This document shows positions 16,821-25,906 of a stretch of DNA of 64,000 bases, one piece after another. Positions within the stretch are counted from its first letter, which is position 1; the number at the start of each line of letters is the position of its first letter. Under the pieces are notes generated by a model, which saw only the letters and a program-made list of their open reading frames with translations, was not told the origin of the DNA and searched no databases. Source of the DNA: Hungatella sp. UBA3048 (GTDB lineage: Bacteria; Bacillota; Clostridia; Lachnospirales; Lachnospiraceae). The stretch lies in assembly GCA_002367105.1 (NCBI GenBank), contig DFCS01000011.1, positions 71,168 through 135,167 on the forward strand. The letters are read 5' to 3'. The position numbers and the translations under genes are program-made.

Positions 16821-17753
16821 CTATCTCTTGTATTCAATGGGGCGGGTATGCTTTGCAACAGCGGCCACTGAAACAAAAATCACGCCTGCGCAGATTGACA
16901 GCAACACCTTTCCAAACTCAGTGAACATCAATGTCTGATACCAGTCCTTGTTCAAAAAGTACATCAGCGGGATACTTCCCAGCAAGAGAATGACCATGGT
17001 GATGTATTCCTTGACCGGTTCAAAGAGCAGCAAATCCAGCTCCGCAGACACCACACGCATATCCGACAGCTTGGCGACAATGGGCGGCAGGGTCGTTTTC
17101 AGGTTATAATCGTCCTGACACGCAATTACCTCGTCTACCCATTCATGAAATACGGCGTTATCAATCCCGGTCTTTAGCCCTGCCAAGGCTTCCTTAGTGT
17201 TTGAGTTGATCAGTTTGGCTTGTAGAAGAAAGTTACGGAATACTTCCGCTACCGGCGGATTTAAGTAAGGCTGGTTTTCCTCAATGGCACGAATGATGGT
17301 GTTTTTTCCTCTCAGGTAGCTGGTGGTGATGATGGACAAAGCCGTTTCCAGCTCGGTGTTGATTTGTCTTTTATACCGTCCTGCCGTCAGCTTCACATAA
17401 TAAAACGGCAAAAGCGCCAAACCAGTCGCCAGTACTGGCACAAGATAGCTGTTTTTCATGGTGAGGGCAATCATGGTGCCTACCGCGAACAAAATAAGTG
17501 ACAGAATGCACAGCGCAGTAAACAGTCCGCTTTTGCCCGTAATTCGCAGAATCTCCTTGGTTTCCAGAAAGAGCAGTTTCAAGCCTTTGAGCTGCTTATT
17601 CTTCCGGCTTTTTTCGATCCTGCTTTTCATGGAGGTTTTCTGCGGACGGATATAGGCCGCCAGCCCCTCCAAAAAAGTAAAGGGCGATAACGAGAGCAGG
17701 ATAAAACTGCCCGTTATTGCCAATAAAAACGCAAGTGTTACAAGTATTGTCAA
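16821..17753 (-). CDS. TadB-like inner-membrane platform protein (GspF family)
   Basis: The product has 310 residues from TTG 17753 behind GGAGG. Membrane helices are at about residues 2-24, 70-115 and 255-300; the T2SSF domain between them has LETALSIITTSYLRGKNTIIRAIEENQPYLNP split over a conserved helix pair. With TadC, encoded 3 genes apart in function but directly downstream, it would form the assembly platform. The small gap (15 bases) indicates a shared operon. Confidence 0.8.
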   Translation of the reverse strand: MTILVTLAFLLAITGSFILLSLSPFTFLEGLAAYIRPQKTSMKSRIEKSRKNKQLKGLKLLFLETKEILRITGKSGLFTALCILSLILFAVGTMIALTMKNSYLVPVLATGLALLPFYYVKLTAGRYKRQINTELETALSIITTSYLRGKNTIIRAIEENQPYLNPPVAEVFRNFLLQAKLINSNTKEALAGLKTGIDNAVFHEWVDEVIACQDDYNLKTTLPPIVAKLSDMRVVSAELDLLLFEPVKEYITMVILLLGSIPLMYFLNKDWYQTLMFTEFGKVLLSICAGVIFVSVAAVAKHTRPIEYKR

Positions 17754-17757
17754 TGTT

Positions 17758-18627
17758 TTAAGCCTCCATTTCTTCTAAATTTTCCATTAAGTCATCGTAA
17801 TCCTTGTACCGTATCACGGTATCAGACACCTCATGCAGATGGTCAACCATATCCCGGTGGCTCTCCGGCAGGCTTTGGGATGCAATCTCCTGTTTCATAT
17901 CGGAAAAGCTCCCCAAGAACCCCCAGCAGCTATCGGTTTCCTCGCCGTTTTCGTACAACCGGAAACCGTAGCATTGCCCTGAGAGGTAATAGTCGTAGCT
18001 CTCCACCTCGGATTTCAGCAGGGTTTCGGCTTTCTCATAGCTTTCAGGCGTCAGGCTGCCGTACTCCTTTTTAATGTCCTCCGGCGTGGCGTAAATCCAG
18101 CCCACTTGACCGGAATCCCACTCGGCGTGCTGCGCCCGTCCGAAAAAGGAACTGGTGGACATACTCAGCATGGAATGATCATAGAGGTTCAGGGGTAGGA
18201 TGATATTTTTCTCTGCTGCCAGAGTATAGAGGTCTGAATTAAGCAAGGTGTCCACAAGGCTTTCAAAGATATCCTGCTTGTTTGCGTCCAGTTTTCCCTC
18301 AAAGGTTGCCTCGAAGAACCATTTTTGAAAATGTCGGTCGTAACTGCTGATTTCCCATCTTCCCGCCGAACGGTCGTATTCCAGCTTTACCTTGTCCGCT
18401 TTGCCGGACTTTACAAGGTCAATCACCGTATCCGGAGAAACACTGTTCCTCACCAATTCCTTCAGTAAATCATTGGTATCCTCAAAGCTATGTTCGTCCC
18501 CAAGGTTATACCGGCTGTGCCAACAAACCATATGCCCGAAATTGTCCCAATCGGTTCGAGGATTCAAGGGTTCATCATCCATCATGATTTGAAGCATATA
18601 AGGCGCTTTATAAGCTGCCATGCTCAT
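17758..18627 (-). CDS. Conserved mobile-element protein of unknown function
   Basis: The product has 289 residues; ATG 18627 follows AAAGGAGGTG. It is soluble and acidic with no membrane helix. The N-terminal part (MLQIMMDDEPLNPRTDWDNFGHMVCWHSRYNLGD, in two stretches) has a conserved look I associate with phage and ICE proteins of unknown role. It is set within the Tad genes, between CpaF and TadB, although nothing in it suggests pilus function. The C-terminus is EEMEA. It might be a host-interference factor, but that is a guess. Confidence 0.5.
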   Translation of the reverse strand: MSMAAYKAPYMLQIMMDDEPLNPRTDWDNFGHMVCWHSRYNLGDEHSFEDTNDLLKELVRNSVSPDTVIDLVKSGKADKVKLEYDRSAGRWEISSYDRHFQKWFFEATFEGKLDANKQDIFESLVDTLLNSDLYTLAAEKNIILPLNLYDHSMLSMSTSSFFGRAQHAEWDSGQVGWIYATPEDIKKEYGSLTPESYEKAETLLKSEVESYDYYLSGQCYGFRLYENGEETDSCWGFLGSFSDMKQEIASQSLPESHRDMVDHLHEVSDTVIRYKDYDDLMENLEEMEA

Positions 18628-18642
18628 AGAAATGCACCTCCT

Positions 18643-19998
18643 TTATGCGCTCAAAAGCCTCTGCTGCAATTTCAGCGGCATTCCGTTTTCACGGAGCCGC
18701 TTGCAAAGGCTTTCTGATGGACCGTTTACCTTTTCGTAATGACCTATGATCTTTGCCTTTCCATTTTCCATCAGATTATCGGTGATATTAAAGCGGTACA
18801 GGGTACGCATAATAGGCGCACCTTCCTTTATGCCCACACACTCGGCAATCTCCATCAGACGGCGGCTGTTATCCTCCAGCTTCTTGGCAAAAGCCACAAT
18901 GGGAAAGCCCCTTGTTGCAAGTCCCATGAGGGTAGCGTCATCCATGGAACTGCTCTCCTTGCACAGTGCTGTCATGCGGTAATAGGTGTCCTCACAGCCG
19001 TTGGCGTGAATGGTGGTCAGGGAGGTATGGCCGGTATTGGCTGCTTTGATTGCTTGCAGACTTTCATCGCTTTTCATTTCCGCAACAACCAAAAAGTCCG
19101 GGTGCATGGTAAGGGCAAGTTCCAAGAGCTTCACCATGCTTACCACCTGTTTGGGATCGTCGGACTCCTTGGTGATAAAATGAATGACGTTATTAAGAAC
19201 TCTTCCCAGTTCGTCACGTTTTACGCTGTCAAACTCACGGCATCCTTTTTCAATGGTAATCAGCCGCTTGTCATTGGGTATCTGATCCAGAATCCAGCTC
19301 ATCAGCGTGGTTTTGCCGGAGGAAGTCGCCCCGGTCATGCACATGGAAACACCGTAATTAAAAAACACTGAAAGCATATCCAGCATTTCGGCGGTGGCTG
19401 TGCCATAAGCAACAAATTCCTCTTTTTTAAGCTTGCGGGGGTTGACGATACGAATGGATACGGATAATCCTTTTTCCTCGTCCACAATACCCGGAGAGGT
19501 GGCCGTAATACGGATTTTGTTGGACAAATGGCCGATCACATAGGGCTTGGCATTATCCAGTATCATACCGGACTTATGCAGCATACGCTTGATAACATCA
19601 AGGGCGTGCTGGGGTGAGGTAAACCGCTCTTTCGTGGGAATCACCTCGCCGTTTGCGTAAATGACCTTTGTATCATCCCATTGGTTTATATTCACTTCCT
19701 CCACATCGTTGCGGTAAAGATATTTGGATAAAAAAGAAAAGCCGGTCATCTCCCCATAAAGAAGCTCCGCAAGCTCATCCGGCTCCGTATCGTCCACACC
19801 GATCCGCTGTTCCTCAAGGTATTTTCGGATGTAGCTGTGAATCAGCGCACGGCTTTGGTCGGGATCGTCCTTTAGGGTTCCGGCGTAATTTTTGCTGATA
19901 TACTCCTGTACTTCCTTTAAGACTTCAGCAAAGGGGCGCAGCCGGATTTCACCGCCCATCAGACCCGCATTGTTATGGATGTTTAAGATGTTCTGCAA
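18643..19998 (-). CDS. cpaF: CpaF/TadA-type secretion ATPase (VirB11/GspE superfamily)
   Basis: The product has 451 residues from TTG 19998 behind GGAGG. It powers pilin assembly or, as a VirB11 relative, could serve the T4SS. The N-terminal domain (residues 1-190) precedes Walker A GATSSGKTTLMSW near residue 220, an Asp box around FLVVAEMKSDESLQA, and the conserved HTSLTTIHANG of the His box. CpaF-type length and ISIRIVNPRKLKKEEF before Walker A fit the Tad subfamily. It is flanked by TadB/TadC genes downstream and the CpaE-like and CpaB genes upstream. Confidence 0.92.
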   Translation of the reverse strand: MQNILNIHNNAGLMGGEIRLRPFAEVLKEVQEYISKNYAGTLKDDPDQSRALIHSYIRKYLEEQRIGVDDTEPDELAELLYGEMTGFSFLSKYLYRNDVEEVNINQWDDTKVIYANGEVIPTKERFTSPQHALDVIKRMLHKSGMILDNAKPYVIGHLSNKIRITATSPGIVDEEKGLSVSIRIVNPRKLKKEEFVAYGTATAEMLDMLSVFFNYGVSMCMTGATSSGKTTLMSWILDQIPNDKRLITIEKGCREFDSVKRDELGRVLNNVIHFITKESDDPKQVVSMVKLLELALTMHPDFLVVAEMKSDESLQAIKAANTGHTSLTTIHANGCEDTYYRMTALCKESSSMDDATLMGLATRGFPIVAFAKKLEDNSRRLMEIAECVGIKEGAPIMRTLYRFNITDNLMENGKAKIIGHYEKVNGPSESLCKRLRENGMPLKLQQRLLSA

Positions 19999-20459
19999 AT
20001 TTTGTCCTCCTTTCGGACCAGGATGATTTCATACAAATACTTCGAGCAGACCGGAGCCTTATCGGTTCTCGGTCTGCCCGGTTGATTCCAGCTCCCGCCC
20101 TTGCTGGTATAACAGTAGGAAAAGCCGCTTGCCAAAAGGCTTTTTCCGTTCTCATGTGCTAACGTGTAGGTAATGAGCCGGTGGTAGCCCAGCGCCTTTG
20201 CCGCACGGCGGCAGGCTCCATAGAGCTTGGAGCAGGCATTCGTTGTGCCATCCGTACAGAGCCGCAGAACCTCCACCGTCATATGCTGGTCGATACGGCG
20301 GGAGCGCGGCCTGCCTGCAATGGCGACACCGCACAATCTGCCGTCCGCATAGCAGGCAAGAGAGAACCGATGTCCCCGCACCGCTTTATGATGCCGGTGG
20401 TTCGCTGTCACATAGGCGTTGGCGTCCTTCAGCTCTATGTGGCTGACGGTGAGTATCAA
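19983..20459 (-). CDS. XF1762-like GNAT-fold protein
   Basis: The product has 158 residues, overlapping both neighbours by a few bases and starting at TTG 20459 behind GGGGGG. The fold pattern of an acetyltransferase is visible: FSLACYADGRLCGVAIAGRP, VEVLRLCTDG, then ACSKLYGACRRAAKALGYHRLITYT in two adjoining parts. The family is known from phages and mobile elements (XF1762-type). Its place between CpaF and the CpaE-like ATPase is not explained; modification of a pilus or host protein is only a possibility. Confidence 0.65.
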   Translation of the reverse strand: MILTVSHIELKDANAYVTANHRHHKAVRGHRFSLACYADGRLCGVAIAGRPRSRRIDQHMTVEVLRLCTDGTTNACSKLYGACRRAAKALGYHRLITYTLAHENGKSLLASGFSYCYTSKGGSWNQPGRPRTDKAPVCSKYLYEIILVRKEDKICRTS

Positions 20460-21316
20460 AATCCCCCCCGGTTTTTGGCAAAGGGCAGCCGAAAGGCCGG
20501 TTTTCCTTTCGCTTTTTCTTTCGACTTTGCTCCGGCTGTATCCGCAACAGCGGGAGGGGCTGGCTTCACCTTGGATTTGACCGATTGTATCCCTAAAAGC
20601 TTTTCAATCCCTGCTGTATATCCAGCGCTTTCCGGCTGGACCAGCGGTGTCAGCAGTGTCAGCTCGTCATATTGCTGTTCCAGCTCCGGCGCATAGGGTA
20701 GCACAAAATCAGCGCCGCCTAACTGCTGGGATACGGACTCCCAATCCTGTCCAGCTTTCAGATTTCCAATCACAGTTTGCTGGGTGTCTTTACGAAAACG
20801 GCTGTCCGCCAGCATAGGATTGTGGGTCAGGTAGTAGGAAACGCTTTTTAGGTTGGCGGTTCCCAGCCGTAAACCCCTGTCCGCAAGCTCGATTGCCACA
20901 ATGGAGGCCGGGTCGGCCTCAAAAAAGGCGGTGCAGTCGATAATGATATAATCCGCCAGGTAACGGAGCAGTACAAAAAACTCCACCGCCTTGTCCCGTG
21001 TGATCTGCGGATACATCATCAGGCTTTCTCCTGCCTGATACCCTAAGAAGCTGATGTACTCACTTTTTTCCGTTGGCACACAGGCGTTAAGAATAGCGGC
21101 CTGCGTCAGCGCCGGAGCCGTCAAAAGGCTTCCCAGCGAAGTGTCATGGTTTATATCTGCCGGTAAAACTGTAGGAATCACCGGCGTGAACGGATCGCAG
21201 AATACGACAATCACATTCTTTTTTGCCATGGAAAGCGTCAGTGCAAGTTTAAGGGCAGCGGTGGTTTTCCCGCTGCCCGGACTGCCCATGACGGCAATTA
21301 CCTTATTTTGATCCAT
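20456..21316 (-). CDS. CpaE/TadZ-like P-loop ATPase
   Basis: The product has 286 residues; ATG 21316 follows CGGAGG. The N-terminus has a regular Walker A (VMGSPGSGKTTAALKLAL) and YIIIDCTAFFEADPAS as Walker B. The C-terminal region (residues 240-286) is Lys/Pro/Ala-rich and basic. MinD-like ATPases of this kind localise Tad pilus complexes. It lies between CpaB and CpaF. The other MinD-like protein at 7306-8373 lacks the P-loop lysine, so the two may form an active/inactive pair. Confidence 0.7.
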   Translation of the reverse strand: MDQNKVIAVMGSPGSGKTTAALKLALTLSMAKKNVIVVFCDPFTPVIPTVLPADINHDTSLGSLLTAPALTQAAILNACVPTEKSEYISFLGYQAGESLMMYPQITRDKAVEFFVLLRYLADYIIIDCTAFFEADPASIVAIELADRGLRLGTANLKSVSYYLTHNPMLADSRFRKDTQQTVIGNLKAGQDWESVSQQLGGADFVLPYAPELEQQYDELTLLTPLVQPESAGYTAGIEKLLGIQSVKSKVKPAPPAVADTAGAKSKEKAKGKPAFRLPFAKNRGGF

Positions 21317-21334
21317 CGATTCAGCCTCCGTTTC

Positions 21335-22186
21335 TCAGTCCTGTGCGGCCGGAGCTGCACTGCTTTCCGCTTCACCCACGGAAGAATCACTAGCAGCCGG
21401 TGCCGCAGTGCTGTTGTTATTTTCGCTTTCATAGGTAAGCCCCTTGCTTTTTACAGGATAAAGCGCTTCCAGCACCTTTGTCTGTTCATCCAAGAACTTC
21501 TGCGCATTTTCCGAACCGCCACGATAAACAAGGGCGGCGTGGAGTTTCCCGGTCTGCTCCAGTTCTGCAAGAAGCGTGGCCTGTTCCGGCGTAGCAAGCA
21601 CGGTAATGGTACTGGCAAGCTCCGTGTCCTCGCTGTCTTTGGGCTGCTCCTGTATATTGCTGTCATTACCGCTGCTGTCCGTGGTGGCAATAATCTCAAC
21701 ATATTGCAGTTCTGTGGGAATCAGTGTTTCGCGCATTTCGCCCACATCACTGGCAATCAGGGAAACAATGTCCCCACGCTCCAGCTTGCCGGAAAGTCCT
21801 GCGGCAAAGCTCTTGATGGTCACGGAAATCGCTCTGTTTGTGCCGTCCAGTCCGCTTAAATACTCGTTTTTCAGCATAGGCGTATCCGAGAGTTTTGTTT
21901 TCAGGATATAATCGCCTTTGTAAAGGTCTGCATTGGCGTACTTGCCAACCACCTCATTAGCCTTATACACCACATCAGAGGGGAGATTGTAGCCCCCTGT
22001 TTCCACGGTGGTAATCATGCCTGCGGTGATCTGGTCGCCTTTTTTGATTTCGCTGCTGACGCGCACCAGTTCCACTTTAGATTTGAGCGCATCGTTGAAC
22101 ATAGGTGTCAGCCCAAAGCAAATGATAAAAGCCGTGATGATGCACAACAGCCCCACTACAATTCGGTTTTTCAGTAGATTTTTCAT
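21335..22186 (-). CDS. CpaB-like Flp pilus assembly protein with SAF domain
   Basis: The product has 283 residues. ATG 22186 is chosen because GGAGGAAAAACAAC precedes it; the upstream extension would run through the prepilin peptidase gene. One N-terminal membrane helix (residues 7-27) is followed by a SAF domain (VELVRVSSEIKKGDQITAGM, then NADLYKGDYILKTKL) and an RcpC/CpaB-type region. The C-terminal 25 residues are Ala/Ser-rich. In diderms CpaB contacts the secretin; here it probably guides the pilus through the wall. Confidence 0.75.
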   Translation of the reverse strand: MKNLLKNRIVVGLLCIITAFIICFGLTPMFNDALKSKVELVRVSSEIKKGDQITAGMITTVETGGYNLPSDVVYKANEVVGKYANADLYKGDYILKTKLSDTPMLKNEYLSGLDGTNRAISVTIKSFAAGLSGKLERGDIVSLIASDVGEMRETLIPTELQYVEIIATTDSSGNDSNIQEQPKDSEDTELASTITVLATPEQATLLAELEQTGKLHAALVYRGGSENAQKFLDEQTKVLEALYPVKSKGLTYESENNNSTAAPAASDSSVGEAESSAAPAAQD

Positions 22187-22209
22187 GTTGTTTTTCCTCC
22201 ATATCAATT

Positions 22210-22776
22210 TTAAGTTGGCATAAGCGCCATAAAGCACCCAAAGGCAAGAAAGGGCGCAAGGGGCAGACTTTTTTGCTCTCTGCGGTAAGCCCGGTTCCAG
22301 AGCAGTGCGGCCGTAAGCCCCCATATCATCATCCAGATACCGCCTGTCACACCGAGGGCAAAGCCGCTGGCTGCCATGAGCTTCACATCCCCGCCGCCGA
22401 TTTTCTCCGTTTTCAGGGCAGCGATCAGGAAAGGTAGTGGTACAAGTAGAAATCCCAAAAGCGCTGGCAGGGGCTGAAAATGAATCAGCCCCGCCATCGC
22501 TATTAAAAGGTGCAGACAGTCAGGAATTTCATAGGTTGAAAGGTCAACGCCCCCCGCCACAATCAACACCCCGCAGAGCAGGATACAACGAAGCGCCAAT
22601 GGGGTAAAGCCATATAAAGCAAGAAAAACCGCCGTCACAGTCATACTGTAAACGGCGGTTTTTGGTATGGATTGCTTTAATATTCTGCTGATTGCCATGT
22701 CGCACAGGCTTCCCGCAAATAGGACAAGGAGTAGACAGGTCAAAAATATATCCAAAAAATCAATGTTCCAACTCAT
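22210..22776 (-). CDS. Prepilin peptidase (A24 family, TadV/CpaA type)
   Basis: The product has 188 residues with about six membrane helices. The two catalytic aspartates are visible in GVDLSTYEIPD (Asp near residue 75) and GGGDVKLMAASG, the GxGD motif. It cleaves and possibly methylates pilin leaders. The short form without a cytoplasmic methylase domain is usual for Tad loci. Its start ATG 22776 overlaps the stop of the upstream methyltransferase (ATGA). A terminator-like hairpin lies within its coding sequence (22624-22663). Confidence 0.88.
   Translation of the reverse strand: MSWNIDFLDIFLTCLLLVLFAGSLCDMAISRILKQSIPKTAVYSMTVTAVFLALYGFTPLALRCILLCGVLIVAGGVDLSTYEIPDCLHLLIAMAGLIHFQPLPALLGFLLVPLPFLIAALKTEKIGGGDVKLMAASGFALGVTGGIWMMIWGLTAALLWNRAYRREQKSLPLAPFLAFGCFMALMPT
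22624..22663 (-). terminator. Terminator-like hairpin inside the prepilin peptidase gene
   Basis: Arms 22624-22635 (AAAAACCGCCGT) and 22652-22663 pair perfectly, with an inner 5-bp stem (22637-22641/22645-22649) and a T5 run on the - strand. It lies about 40 codons into the gene. Confidence 0.6.
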
Positions 22777-23621
22777 CCATATACCCGCTCTGATTCTCGC
22801 TGGATAGAGTGCTGACTACCCTGTAACCCGGAAAACTGCGCTTTCAAAATGCGGCTTTGACTCAATTCACAGTAAGAAGTCTCTATTTCACTGCCAATAA
22901 AAAAACGTCCTGTCTGGATCGCGGCAAGTGCCGTAGAACCACTCCCCATAAAAGGGTCAAAAACAATATCACCGGGGTTACTGGATATTTGTATGAGCCA
23001 TTCTAAGCATTCGACATTCTTCATTGTGGGGTGCTGGAAACCCTGCTTAACTCTCCATACCGGATTGTAAGTTGCTTTTGGGTATTGTTTTCCAAACCAG
23101 CAACAAAAGAACCGTGTTTTATATTCCTGAATGGGATTTCCATAACGATGAGCTGGTTTGCCCGCAGGCTTTTTATTCCTAAGTAGCTTTGTTTTGTTAA
23201 AAGCACGGCGACCTTTATGACAGAAAATAATCCACTCGCAGTTACTTGCATAACTTCCGTACAAATCTCCCGAATTTCCACATAGCCCCTTTTCTATAAC
23301 GAGACAATTTTTTATACTGAACCCGGCTTTCACAAGGCATTCATAATGAAATGGATATTTGTCATACCGGGTAAAAAAATATGCATGGGAATCCTCCTCT
23401 AATATTCGATAGCATTGTTGTGCGAAAGTTAAATAGTCGATTCCGTCATCTCCTGCTAAACGAGGTAGCTTCTTTCGTGTAAGATTATTTTGGTATTGGA
23501 TTCCATAAGGCGGATCGGTAAGAATTAGCTGGACCGAAGTATCTGGCATCTGCTTCATCAGATCAAAGGCATCCATGTTATAAATTTTATTTTTATCATT
23601 TAGATATGAGAAAATATCCAT
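22773..23621 (-). CDS. DNA adenine (or N4-cytosine) methyltransferase, DPPY type
   Basis: The product has 282 residues. Motif IV LTDPPYGIQYQ lies near residue 36 and motif I DPFMGSGSTALAA near 222, the order of the beta class (motif IV first). It methylates exocyclic amino groups of adenine or cytosine in DNA. ATG 23621 lies in the overlap with the upstream gene (ATGGAGTGATG). No partner endonuclease is visible, so it is probably an orphan protecting the ICE from restriction on entry into a new host. Confidence 0.85.
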   Translation of the reverse strand: MDIFSYLNDKNKIYNMDAFDLMKQMPDTSVQLILTDPPYGIQYQNNLTRKKLPRLAGDDGIDYLTFAQQCYRILEEDSHAYFFTRYDKYPFHYECLVKAGFSIKNCLVIEKGLCGNSGDLYGSYASNCEWIIFCHKGRRAFNKTKLLRNKKPAGKPAHRYGNPIQEYKTRFFCCWFGKQYPKATYNPVWRVKQGFQHPTMKNVECLEWLIQISSNPGDIVFDPFMGSGSTALAAIQTGRFFIGSEIETSYCELSQSRILKAQFSGLQGSQHSIQRESERVYG

Positions 23622-24193
23622 CACTCCATTTCCTTCACTTTTTGTATGGCCTCCCTTATATCAAGGCGGTAAATTTCATTGCCAAGGCACACCCAGCCGT
23701 CATACTGCTTCCTCGCAAATAACTCCGCACGGGGAATATCTCCCATAAGCAGATCAATTCGGCGTCGTACTTCGTCTGGCTTTTTACTGTGACGTTCCAC
23801 CGGTGTATCTACAATGCTATGTACCGCCTTTGATACCCGCTTTGGTCTGCCCTTTGTGGCAATCAGGCACAGTTCCGAGTTTGCGCGTGTCCAAAAACCC
23901 AGTCCCCAAAACCATTTGTCAGTTTGCTTTTTACACCGTTTTACCCAGCAAAAGCCAAGGGTTTTATAAACAAACCCCCATCGTTTGATGGCATTCAAAC
24001 CCTCCAGCAGACAGGGAAAGGTCACCCACAGAAATAGCACACAGTCCTTATCCGCAATACCGTCTATGTCAAGGCTATAAATATCCTCGGCGTGCATGGT
24101 ATGGTAATGATTTTCAGCACTGCGGCCTTCTCCTTTTTTGGAGTAAACCTTGTACGCCCATGGAGGGTCTACATAAAGCACACCGAACTTCAT
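23621..24193 (-). CDS. MT-A70 family N6-adenine methyltransferase
   Basis: The product has 190 residues. DPPW at residues 9-12 (LYVDPPWAYKVY) is the MT-A70 catalytic motif and FLWVTFPCLLEGL follows the expected core; VDTPVERHSKKPDEVRRRI is the conserved late motif. It lies directly between the beta-class and the C5 methyltransferase genes and overlaps both by a few bases, so the three are translated together. Phage- and ICE-borne members are often antirestriction enzymes. Confidence 0.88.
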   Translation of the reverse strand: MKFGVLYVDPPWAYKVYSKKGEGRSAENHYHTMHAEDIYSLDIDGIADKDCVLFLWVTFPCLLEGLNAIKRWGFVYKTLGFCWVKRCKKQTDKWFWGLGFWTRANSELCLIATKGRPKRVSKAVHSIVDTPVERHSKKPDEVRRRIDLLMGDIPRAELFARKQYDGWVCLGNEIYRLDIREAIQKVKEME

Positions 24194-25893
24194 AGGCGAC
24201 CTCCCGGCAGGCGCGACCCGATTTCATAGACAATATTGACGGTCACTGCATTACCTGCCTGTCGGTAAAGCTGGGCGTCACTGACTCCAGCCGCCCTCGC
24301 CTGGTCAAACAGAAAATCCTCGAATGCCTGTAACCGCCATGCCTCTCTCGGCGTCAGCCTGCGGATGCGGCAGCACAAAAGGACTCCCATGCTGCCGCTG
24401 GTAAGCAGGGTCTGCGCACATTGCTTTCCAACGCGTCCGCGGCTGGCGGTGCTATTCGGGTAGGCAAGGTTGATTCCGTCCCCATGATAGGCCATGGTGT
24501 AGCCGTCTTTTTTCGCCTCTCGGATGGGCAGCCCTCCGTCATAGCAGCACAGTAGAATGCCGTGCATATCCTGCGTGGTAAGAGTAAAGCTGGGTTCCCC
24601 TGGTTCCTTGATTCTTCTTCCGTTCTGACGCTTATTCTCCCGATTCGGGGTAATGACTGCTCTCACACAGTCAGGGTGTCCCTGGCAAAGAAAAACACCG
24701 GAGGTTTCCCCCCGATGATTGCCAATTCCCGAATGATACCGCGCCTTTAGGCAGCGGGCATGTTCCGTCAGCTCCGTATCCCTGTTTAAGTCGATAAAGG
24801 CCGCGCAGGGCGGAGCCTGTGCGGGAACCGTGAGCTTGATTCCTTCTCCCTTGTTGGTGGTAAGCGTTGGGGAAAGCCCCTGTGCGCTGTACACGTTTCC
24901 ATTCATGCCGTTGCCGCTGGGATTCGTATTGCCCACGCAGACAATGCCCTGCGCAGGGCCACTCTGCCCGGTATCTTGATTAAATCCGCTGAACGCCTCA
25001 CAGGGCGGGATTTCTGAAAGCACGGCGTTCTGATCCTGATTGCGGTTCAGTCCCCTAAAATCGCTGGCGGTCAGGGTATGGGCGTGTTGGATTTCTCCGG
25101 TGAGTCCGTCCTTCCGGTTTACCGATACGGCATACAGTCCGGTTTTACCCGCAAAGCCGCCTCCCTCGGCAGTTAACGTGACGGACACGCCACCGGGGTC
25201 ATAGACCCGTTTTCCCTGTGAGCCGTTTATGATTTGTCTAATAGCCGCAGGGTTTGTTCTGCCGAGAGGAAATACTTTTCGTCCACGGATTCCTCCAAAA
25301 TGTCCAATAATGTACACTCGCTCCCGGTGCTGGGGAACGTAGAAATCCTTTGAATTGACGGCCTGCCATTCACAGTCATACCCAGCTTCCCATAATTCAG
25401 TGAGAACGGCGGTAAAATTCCCACCTCTCTTAATTGACAGCAAATGCTTAACGTTCTCAACGATAAGCCGCTTGGGTCGATCTTCGGGACTCGTGCTTTT
25501 GAGCAGGCCAGCAACCGTAAAAAAGAGTCCACTTCTGGCCCCGTCAAGTCCGAGCTGCTTATTGTTTGAGATAGAGATGTCGGTACAGGGGAAGCCAAAA
25601 GTCCAGATTTCAGCCTTTGGTATTTCTCCTGCCCGGATTTGCTTAATGTCTCTGGCGTACCATTCGCCCTTGCAGTTTTTTCCGTCACAGCTTTTCCTCA
25701 CCTCCGGTTTGCACATCATAGTAAAATTAGAGCCTGCACCGAACCCATAGGGGCAGGGCGCAAGCTCATACATTGCCATATAGCTCTTATTTGCGTATTT
25801 ATCAATTTCGACATGACCCACACAGGTATGTCCGCTTCTTTCGAGACCTCTACGGAATCCGCCGATTCCTGCAAAAAGGTCAAGAAATGTCAA
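24190..25893 (-). CDS. C5-cytosine methyltransferase with a long multi-target recognition region
   Basis: The product has 567 residues from TTG 25893 behind GGAGG. Motif I is DLFAGIGGFRRG (5-16), motif IV GFPCTDIS with Cys103, motif VI ENVKHLL, motif VIII QHRERVYIIG (188-197), and motifs IX/X RLTPREAWRLQAF (512-524) and GNAVTVNIVYEIG. The region between VIII and IX (about 231-506) is far longer than in single-specificity enzymes and has about six repeated TLT/G-type segments (237-, 271-, 341-, 378-, 434-, 494-), like phage multispecific methyltransferases. Probably antirestriction against several host systems. Confidence 0.88.
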   Translation of the reverse strand: MTFLDLFAGIGGFRRGLERSGHTCVGHVEIDKYANKSYMAMYELAPCPYGFGAGSNFTMMCKPEVRKSCDGKNCKGEWYARDIKQIRAGEIPKAEIWTFGFPCTDISISNNKQLGLDGARSGLFFTVAGLLKSTSPEDRPKRLIVENVKHLLSIKRGGNFTAVLTELWEAGYDCEWQAVNSKDFYVPQHRERVYIIGHFGGIRGRKVFPLGRTNPAAIRQIINGSQGKRVYDPGGVSVTLTAEGGGFAGKTGLYAVSVNRKDGLTGEIQHAHTLTASDFRGLNRNQDQNAVLSEIPPCEAFSGFNQDTGQSGPAQGIVCVGNTNPSGNGMNGNVYSAQGLSPTLTTNKGEGIKLTVPAQAPPCAAFIDLNRDTELTEHARCLKARYHSGIGNHRGETSGVFLCQGHPDCVRAVITPNRENKRQNGRRIKEPGEPSFTLTTQDMHGILLCCYDGGLPIREAKKDGYTMAYHGDGINLAYPNSTASRGRVGKQCAQTLLTSGSMGVLLCCRIRRLTPREAWRLQAFEDFLFDQARAAGVSDAQLYRQAGNAVTVNIVYEIGSRLPGGRL

Positions 25894-25906
25894 GCTAAAT
25901 CCTCCT

